Assembly (NCBI GenBank): GCA_025558075.1
Contig: JAHLKF010000013.1
Location: 372,001-436,000, forward strand
Direction: 5' to 3'
DNA length: 64,000 nt
DNA from: Gaertneriomyces semiglobifer
Lineage: Eukaryota > Chytridiomycota > Chytridiomycetes > Spizellomycetales > Spizellomycetaceae
Shown: piece by piece, positions 57,291 through 64,000 of the stretch
How the letters are laid out: the number at the start of each line of letters is the position of its first letter
Position numbering within the stretch: the first letter of the stretch is position 1
Made by a program: the position numbers and the translations under genes
Notes under the pieces: model-generated
What the model was told of the DNA's origin: nothing
Database searches by the model: none
What the model saw: only the letters and a program-made list of their open reading frames with translations

Positions 57291-57925
57291 AGTCGAGGAC
57301 GAAGTGCAAGGAAAGGTGTGATGGATGTGACAATGGGAAAAGGGTGGTGTATATAGCTTGTATTATGTAAAATCTCCTTATGTAACATAACTGAGTATAT
57401 ACTGCTGTGCATGCAACTGACCGAGCGGTATACCATCTGGAAAGACTTGTGCGATCTGCTGAAGCACAGACTGTACGCGATGCATTTCGATTGCGTGCAA
57501 ATAGGTGAAGTACCGAGCAAATAGCACATCTGCGCAGGAGCTTCTTGCCCAAGACATATGGTGGTGGGACAGGAATTGACTTTCATCGATCCTTCCGGGT
57601 TCCAAAGTGTCTAGATGACAGGCCAAATCAATCATTCATACAGGTCACATTGAACCTCTTGATAAAACAGCAACACTTTTGTTTCCGATTCTTGTTTTAC
57701 GCCAAGAATCATCGGTTGTTTATTCATTGTCCATGTTACTTTTTGGATGTCAGATCGCGTTCAAGCTTCAATTCATTGGGAGCGTTTACTCCTTCAAACG
57801 CCGAGGATATATACGATTTGTGCTGGAAACGCACACCTCATGGTAGTGCCAGAAACAGAGTCTCGTTGAGTGATCAGTGATCAGTGAGCTTATCATACTT
57901 AGTACCGCGCACGGTCCGAAACACC
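57291..57925. other. Intergenic region
   Basis: About 630 bases between phospholipase D and the F-box gene. A tandem TGATCAG pair lies at about 57871-57885, just upstream of the F-box start. No gene is seen. Confidence 0.5.
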
Positions 57926-59626
57926 ATGTCTCTGCCCAGGCTTCCAATCGAACTTCTCGACGATATCTTGTCCTTCTTAGAGCCAGCAAAGGACGGTGCT
58001 ACGCTGTGCTCGTGTGCACTGGTCAGCCGGGATTGGTTTTTAAGTGCTAGTGCGTGTATATGGCGCGATTGCGAGTGGACTGTTAGCGAATGTAAGACCT
58101 CGTCCAGCGATGCTCTGTATTTTCACACCGGATCAGGGTAGAAGGACTATCATAAACACTCATCCTCGATATCACTAATTGTAGATGTAACTAATCACCG
58201 GAGCCTCTTGCGACCCCAAAAGCTCATGCGAGACTACCGTGAATGCATTCAGAAACTCAAAATCATACCGGATGAAGAGGGGGAACCGGCCGGCCGCCTT
58301 CCGTCGCTTGCTCGGTTCCTCAAGTCTTGTCCGTCCATGCGATACCTCTGTGTGGATGTGGTCTGTTTGACCGACGACGACCTGTGGTCGTTGACGACAT
58401 CGTGTCCACAGCTGCGAGTGCTGTCGTTAAAGTTTGGGACAGTGGAAAGCGGATATGCGTTATCGGATGAGGGGTTGATGGCCATTGCGAAGAATTGTGG
58501 GAAGCTCAAGGATTTGAGGTTGACGTTGGGGGAGTGTGTGCTTTCGGATCGCGGCTTAAAGGAACTTGGTGACCGTCTTGCCGGGAAGATGAGAGGGTTT
58601 GGGTTGGAATGCGTGCCTAGGGAGTTTCGGTTTGCGACAGGGATGACGATTGGGAATGTGGGAGGAATGGAGATACGTGAGGGAGACGGGAAACGGCGAT
58701 TGGAGGGGTTAAAATATGTGCTGCAACAGAACCCTCAAATGAAAGTGGTGTCGTTTGGATGGGGCGAGCCGATGGATGATTTCCTGGAGTTTGCATCGGA
58801 ACATTTGCGTTCACTCGAGAGATTGAAACTCACGGGGACGGTGGAATCACCAGTAGCGCTCGGTCGTATGTTGAACGCGAATAAGGATACTCTTACCGCA
58901 CTCTCGCTGGTAGATATACTGTGTCCGTTACCTCTTACCGGTATCTTCCAGCCGCTGCTACACTTGACCCCGCCGCGACTACAAGTCCTAGAGCTGAATG
59001 GTATGGCCCACGTGTATGATATATTATTACTTTTGCCACGCTTTCCCCTCCAACATCTGAAGATCTACGCGTCGAGGCAGAGCGCCAGTATCAGCCATAT
59101 CAATAGCGATCAACGCATTGCGGGTGTGATCAAAGCATGTCCTGACCTACGATCCATCAGCATCCCGATCTATGGTGATCTGCCGATACTAGCCATGGCC
59201 GGTTGTCATCGATTGGAAACTGTCGAAATTAAAGATGGGCGACATGTGACGGATTCTTCAATGATTCACCTTATTCGACGGTGTCCAAATATCACGCGCT
59301 TGGAACTTGGAAGTGCGACATTGTTGACTGATGCAACATGGTCGTTGCTGGCCCAACTGCCTCTTCACACGCTGGGGTTGCCGTTTGGACTCACCAACCA
59401 GACGCACCGGACATTGACGGCCATCACCAGGTGTCGGACCCTACGGGTACTGAGAAATCTGCCGATCACTGTGGGACGCCAGGCGTTGATGGACTGTATA
59501 CCCGCAATGAAATTAAAGTGGTTGGGTGTGTGGGTGGATGGCCGCCTGCCTGCTCGCGAACGTCTTTCGAAGGAAGAGGAGCAGATCATCACGAAGGGTG
59601 GATGTCGAATGCTTCAATACTCTTAG
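57926..59626 (+). CDS. F-box/leucine-rich-repeat protein, 544 aa
   Basis: A substrate receptor of SCF ubiquitin ligases. Exon 1 is 57926-58137 and exon 2 is 58204-59626; the intron GTAGAA...TAACTAATCACCGGAG keeps frame. The F-box is at residues 3-45 (LPIELLDDILSFLEPAKD, LVSRDWFLSASACIW). It is followed by AMN1/FBXL-type leucine-rich repeats: CPSMRYLCVDVVCLTDDDLW, CPQLRVLSLKFG, CGKLKDLRLTLGECVLSDRGL, LRSLERLKLTG, CPDLRSISIPIYG, CHRLETVEIKDGRHVTDSSM and CPNITRLELGSATLLTD. The substrate is not predictable. The ATG has CACC before it. Confidence 0.85.
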
Positions 59627-59951
59627 CTTACAGGGTACTACTCCGGACACCTTTTGTCATTTGACTGTACATAGTTACAACACTGAAGTCAAACTTTTGG
59701 GTTTGGGTCAACCATTTGCCTGTTTCTCAGTTGTAAACCCTTCAGTTCATCGGCAAGCTGATCTGCGTGGTCACCCTTCACGATACTCACCACTCATCGC
59801 ATTGTGGAATTAAGGTCCGTTCTGATTGGCACCATTGATGTCTTTCACGTTGAGGTACTTTCAGACGTCTTTAAATGAGCGTTTCCAATGGCTCGGAGCT
59901 GGTTTTACAACCATAAAAATATGCATGGCCCGACGGAAAGTTAATCCATAG

Positions 59952-60045
59952 AGTTGTGGCGCACAAGCCGCGCGGCGCGTGAGAATTGTGGCACTATTTT
60001 GCCGAGGCACCCTAACTCCGACGCGCAGCAATTGACGCCACAACT
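59952..60045. repeat. Short terminal inverted-repeat element
   Basis: AGTTGTGGCG at 59952-59961 and its reverse complement CGCCACAACT at 60036-60045 bound a 94-base, GC-rich segment; the inner 15 bases of each arm are also partly complementary. AATTGTGGCG recurs inside it, at about 60749, and on the minus strand near 19620-19635. It may be a miniature transposon remnant or a structured regulatory site. Confidence 0.4.
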
Positions 60046-61537
60046 GTTGATTCCCACATGAAAACTTTCTCATTGTCCTTGATATGAGCAATGAATTTTC
60101 GGGCTTTGCTTCAATGATTCAGATGGGATGGACATCCGGGGTGAATTTAGAACTGGGCGATTGCTGGGCCGACCGGAATCATCAATGTGGCTTCACAAAT
60201 GATGATGTAATTCATGCTAAGAAAGCGTTGGAATCTGCCATGACAGGTCAGTGCTGCTGCATTCAGCCTGCGGAGTTCCAGACTCCAGAGCTTGGGACAC
60301 GTGAGTAAGTCCGCATGATTCTGGAATCGGAATCTTCGGTGGGCCTTTGCAGTCTTCGCATCGGACGCCCAGAAAGCGCACAGAAGCGCATGGTGGGTAT
60401 ATTTGCGAAAACTGTGACCTGAATTTGAATAGATGACTGGTATTTTCACATCACAGGCATTCCACAATGAGAAAGCGGTCGAAGCCCATGCCAACATGTG
60501 TGTCGGATATTGTAATACCACGAATGCGGAAATGACAGTCAATTCTACATCGTATCAATTCAATACGGCGGCCGAGTATGCCCTTGATATGAGAAACCTC
60601 ATTATTTGCTGTGTTGTTGTTAGCGATTACCATATGCTGCTATGATATCAACCAATGACGGATTATGTGTTAATTTTAAGCAGCGGGTGGTTGCGACCGG
60701 TTGTGCATGTGTTGCGCAAAAAAGGAACAAGCGCGCAACACGCGAAGAATTGTGGCGGACGCGCAGAATTTTCTGAGCCGGTAAAATTGGGGCGTACCTT
60801 GTGTCACTGTGTCAGCTGAGATACCGCCGATGTCTTTTTTTCCGGTCATTGGCTGGGCAAAAAAGGGCGATTCCCGTTTTTTGCTTGTGACGGTTGTCTC
60901 TCCACCCACCCACACGCATCAATCAAAGAAGGATTTTCAGAATGGCCGAAGGATGGCAAAAGAGCTTTAGTTTACTGTAGCGAGAAGAAAGGTGGCAAGA
61001 AAGATATCGGGAGCAGCCGGGTCTCCACGCTCTGAGCGAAAAGAAGAAAAACGACGGTCTTTTTTGCGCAGTGTGTCGAGAATTGAGGCTCATCCGCGAC
61101 GAATGGCCCGACGATATGAATTTGAACAGCAATCAATGGGATTCTGGTGAAGGAAATGCATGCAACAAGCGAATAGGTGCCGCCTCCCACGGTTGCCGAT
61201 CGTTAAACTTTTAACACTTCCGAGTCCAGCAGTTCGGAGAAGCCAAGCAAACGGCTTGACATTGAAATTGAAGGACGGTGCATAAATAAAACCGCAGGAC
61301 GGGGTCTTGACCGTCTTGTGCTCCACCCCCGTCCCACTTCCACCCGCAATTTCCGTTCGATCCACCCCGACCTGCCGAGGCAGTGACGACGGAATTCGAA
61401 CAACCTTGTGACCTCCTCAGGCGATAATACCCACGATAGCCACAAGTTTTTTTCTTCATCAAGTGGGCAATACGCACACAAACCGTACGGAGGCCTGCGC
61501 AGATCTGTTCTAGGGGATAACCAGCTGCCCGTCCCTC

Positions 61538-61544
61538 ATATATA
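61538..61544 (+). promoter_or_regulatory. TATA box of nucleoside transporter
   Basis: ATATATA lies about 75 bases before the ATG at 61616. A palindromic CCGTACGG at about 61483 lies further upstream. Confidence 0.55.
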
Positions 61545-61615
61545 CCGGCCCCTTCGAACCCCTCCACAACCCTTCGCCCCCTCCTTCCCGCCTCCCGCTT
61601 CCTCATACTAACAAC

Positions 61616-63422
61616 ATGGGTCCTGACACCAAAGCTTCTCCCGCCGACAACTTTGTCGAAGAGGACGGCAAGCGCCGCCTCCCTCCCGACGACTTCTTCG
61701 AGGATCTCAAGGCTGTTCGTGAAGACAAGCCTGCATTCGCCAAGCGCTCTATCAAGTCTTTTGCTATTGACTTTACAATCTGGGCTTTAGTCACCGGTTA
61801 CTCCGCCGTTCTCTGGGCCAAGGGCAAGGGCAAGGATGGTTTCCCAATGTATACCATTATCTGGGTTCTTTTCACCTTGAGAATGCTTGCCAGGCATATC
61901 TCCATGACTCAGCTCGTCTATGAACCACTGGGATGGATCTGGAACGTTACATTCGGTCAGCTCAGACGTCTTCCTAGAAAGATACTGTGGGGCGGCGTAA
62001 TTGTTGCAACCCTCGCCGCCATCATCATAGTGGCCGCCGTGTCTGATAGTGGTTCGGGCTCCACTCGTGGGCAGCGCCTGCAATCTTTCCTCGGTGTCAT
62101 TGTTTTCCTTTTGATCGCTGTCGCTGTATCTCGGGTTCGTATGCAGTAACGAGTACAGTTCATTCGCCAATGATTGAGACTCACCCACTCCTTTTTGTTT
62201 CCAGAAACACAAAGCCATCAATCTCCAAACTGTCGCCGTCGGCCTTTTGATGCAATTCCTTATTGCTCTGTTCGTCCTTCGCACTGACTTGGGAATTGAC
62301 ATTTTCGAGTGGCTGGCCAAATTTGTCACCAATTTTTTGGAGTTCTCCAAAGCTGGTCTGGAGTTTCTTTTCGGTAGCCCAATTGCTGGATCTTTCGCTA
62401 CCGCCGTCTTCCCCGCCGTTGTGTTCTTCTGCTCCTTCATTGCCGTTGTCTACTACTGGGGTGGTATGCAGTATATCGTCGCCAAGATGGCCACCGCTAT
62501 GGTGTTCGTCATGGACACCTCGGGTGCTGAGTCTATTGTCGCCGCCGCCTCTCCTTTTGTGGGTCAAGGTGAATCCGCACTTCTGGTGCAACCGTTCGTG
62601 GAATACATGACAAACTCGGAATTGCACGCCATCATGACATCCGGTTTCGCCACCATCTCCGGTTCCGTCCTTCTCGGTTACGCCAAGATCATCAATGATA
62701 TCTCTCTCTTGCTTACTGCCTGTGTCATGTCAATTCCTTGCTCGTTACTGCTTTCCAAGCTTCGCTATCCTGAAGAAGAAGAATCTCTGACCAAGGGTAG
62801 AGTGCGGATTCCCAAGCAAAAGGAGCGCGAAGCCAATTTCTTACACGCTGCCGGTAATGGTGCCGCTACTGGCGCTCAACTAGTCATTCTGATCGCGGCC
62901 AGTATTCTCGCTCTGGTCTCACTGTACACCGCCGGTAACAACCTTGTCGGTTGGTTGTTCGACATGATCGACATTCACCGTCACGATGTTGAAGTTGACA
63001 ATGAAGGACACGCAGACTGGATTACCGTTTCCTACATCCTGTCCTATGTATTCTGGCCTGTTGCTTATGTCATTGGCATCTCCTCCAATGACGCCCGCTT
63101 GGCTGCCGAGATCATGGCGGAGAAGATGGTGGTCAACGAGTTCTTTGCGTACGATCACTTGAGCAAGTTCGGTGCAGTTTCCGTTCTTCTGCCCGCAGAG
63201 GTTTTGCCCACGCACGGCACGCTTTCGGTGCGCACCACCAAGCTGCTCGCATTCGCGCTGTGTGGTTTTGCCAACATTGGTTCCATCGGTATCCAGGTTG
63301 GATGTCTCGGCGCCATGGCTCCCAGTCGCAAGTCTGATCTTGCCAAACTTGCGGTGTCCGCTATGTTGGTGGGCACCCTCTCTACATGGATGACTGCCGC
63401 CATCGCCGGCACCCTGATGTAG
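61616..63422 (+). CDS. Concentrative nucleoside transporter (CNT/NupC family), 578 aa
   Basis: A cation-coupled nucleoside importer. Exon 1 is 61616-62134 and exon 2 is 62205-63422; the donor is the unusual GTTCGT and the acceptor GTTTCCAG, joining AVSR-KHKAINLQTV in frame. The hydrophilic N-terminus is followed by about ten or more membrane segments. CNT signatures: LLMQFLIALFVLRTDLG, VFFCSFIAVVYYWGGMQYIV, GAESIVAAASPFVGQGESALLV (substrate site GQ.E), MTSGFATISGSVLLGYA, KMVVNEFFAYDHLSKF and FALCGFANIGSIGIQVG. The order and spacing equal human and Candida CNTs. The ATG has AAC before it and a TATA box about 75 bases upstream. Codon use is strongly biased to C-ending codons compared with neighbours, suggesting high expression. 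Confidence 0.93.
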
Positions 63423-64000
63423 ATTATACATTCTACACAAGGCTGGATTTTCAAGGAGTGTAAGCACACAAGCATGTGATGGACTGGTTCCATTCAGGAT
63501 GTAATAGCGGCTCAGTGCGAGCCGTATTGTCTCATAGGAAGCAAATCAGAAAGGTTTAATTGGGTACTGTTTCTGTAGATAGTACTTATGTAGTCTCATA
63601 GAAGAGAGGGGGTTTGATATATGCACTGAAACCTGTGGTTCTAATCCAAATAGAGTTCCACCTACCTCCTGACGTGTTGGACTTGCTGTCGACTTTCGCT
63701 CTGATGTGTGAATTTTGGTATGGACACTTTCAGCACCATGTAGTCACCATCATGGGAGGGTTTGAGTAACTTGGAGAAAGAATACCGCAAAGGTCTTGGG
63801 TTCGCATCACGCGTAATCCTCTGAGTAGAGAGTGGAGGCAGTCTCAGAAGCACGCCCAGTCAGATTATTCACCGTTACTCTAAGGTCCCACGCCGAGGCC
63901 GAAGGTTGCCAATTGGAGGTACACGGGTATTCGGCTCGGCCAGTTGTGCATGCGAAAAACCCTTTCAGATGTGGAAAGCGTACAATCCACCATGCAGGTA
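63423..64000. other. 3' flank and window end, no gene seen
   Basis: About 580 bases downstream of the nucleoside transporter. I find no supported gene or RNA. GGTTCGCATC near 63788 resembles a tRNA T-loop, but the flanking bases do not pair. Confidence 0.5.

Larger units (their letters stand above)
59627..61615. other. Gene-poor region with inverted repeats
   Basis: Two kilobases without a gene I can support. It contains an inverted-repeat element (59952-60045), a small hairpin GTGTTGCGC/GCGCAACAC (60709-60741), and the nucleoside-transporter promoter. A weak plus-strand coding candidate runs about 60120-60645 (GWTSGVNLELGDCWADRNH, a GTGAGTAAG donor near 60302, then EAHANMCVGYCNTTN); its splicing is speculative. 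Confidence 0.4.

Noticed and set aside
63780..63805. tRNA-like T-loop GGTTCGCATC
   Set aside because: The bases flanking the loop do not pair and no acceptor, D or anticodon arm is found.

Overview
The window is eukaryotic and most likely from a zoosporic (flagellated) fungus, probably a chytrid-type lineage. It holds many spliced genes with GT..AG introns mostly 55-70 bases long, yeast-like branch sites (CTAAC, CTGAC, ACTAAC) and TATA boxes 65-105 bases before several start codons. Fungal-type genes (DAHP synthase, vacuolar alpha-mannosidase, SWT1, a DUF2456-like membrane protein, a Sam37/metaxin-like protein, wall-type surface proteins) lie beside cilium genes that non-flagellated fungi have lost: a full-length nephrocystin-4 (NPHP4), an ARL13-type GTPase and a homologue of the animal protein MIIP. 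All exon models were read by eye from splice signals, reading phase and family alignment from memory. Nothing was searched in a database.

Layout. 0-3.4 kb: an unrecognised gene, unassigned coding fragments, and a five-exon MIIP-like gene that ends six bases from the 3' end of NPHP4. 3.4-8.4 kb: NPHP4 on the minus strand in 13 exons, 1440 residues. 9-14 kb: intronless phytochelatin synthase, a small secreted Cys protein, and a pyruvate-kinase-like gene with altered active-site residues. 14-20 kb: caprin-like RGG protein divergent from a TM9 family gene, then a DUF2456-like gene. 20-25 kb: alpha-mannosidase in 21-22 exons. 25-31 kb: a lineage-specific gene, SWT1 RNA endonuclease divergent from ARL13, and DAHP synthase. 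32-37 kb: acyl-CoA oxidase with a PTS2-like signal, metaxin-like protein, and a single-pass mucin-like surface protein. 37-59 kb is rich in signalling genes: a Ser/Pro-rich protein, a RALGPS-like RasGEF-PH protein, a protein with a PP1-docking motif, a SANT-like protein, an SH3-DH-PH RhoGEF, a repetitive secreted wall protein, a possibly myristoylated protein, phospholipase D and an F-box/LRR protein. 59.6-61.6 kb is mostly gene-poor with inverted repeats, followed by a CNT-type nucleoside transporter.

How the genes relate. There are no operons. Many neighbours are tightly packed convergent pairs (gaps of 6, 59, 91, 121 and 193 bases) or divergent pairs sharing roughly 340-350 bases (caprin/TM9, SWT1/ARL13). 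NPHP4, ARL13 and perhaps the MIIP homologue point to a functional flagellum with a transition zone. RasGEF-PH, RhoGEF and phospholipase D fall within about 19 kb and could act in one membrane-signalling pathway, but that is inference. The observations most worth checking are the pyruvate-kinase-like protein lacking conserved metal and substrate residues, the MIIP homologue abutting NPHP4, and the divergent ARL13 GTPase. I saw no rRNA, tRNA, CRISPR array or intact transposon.
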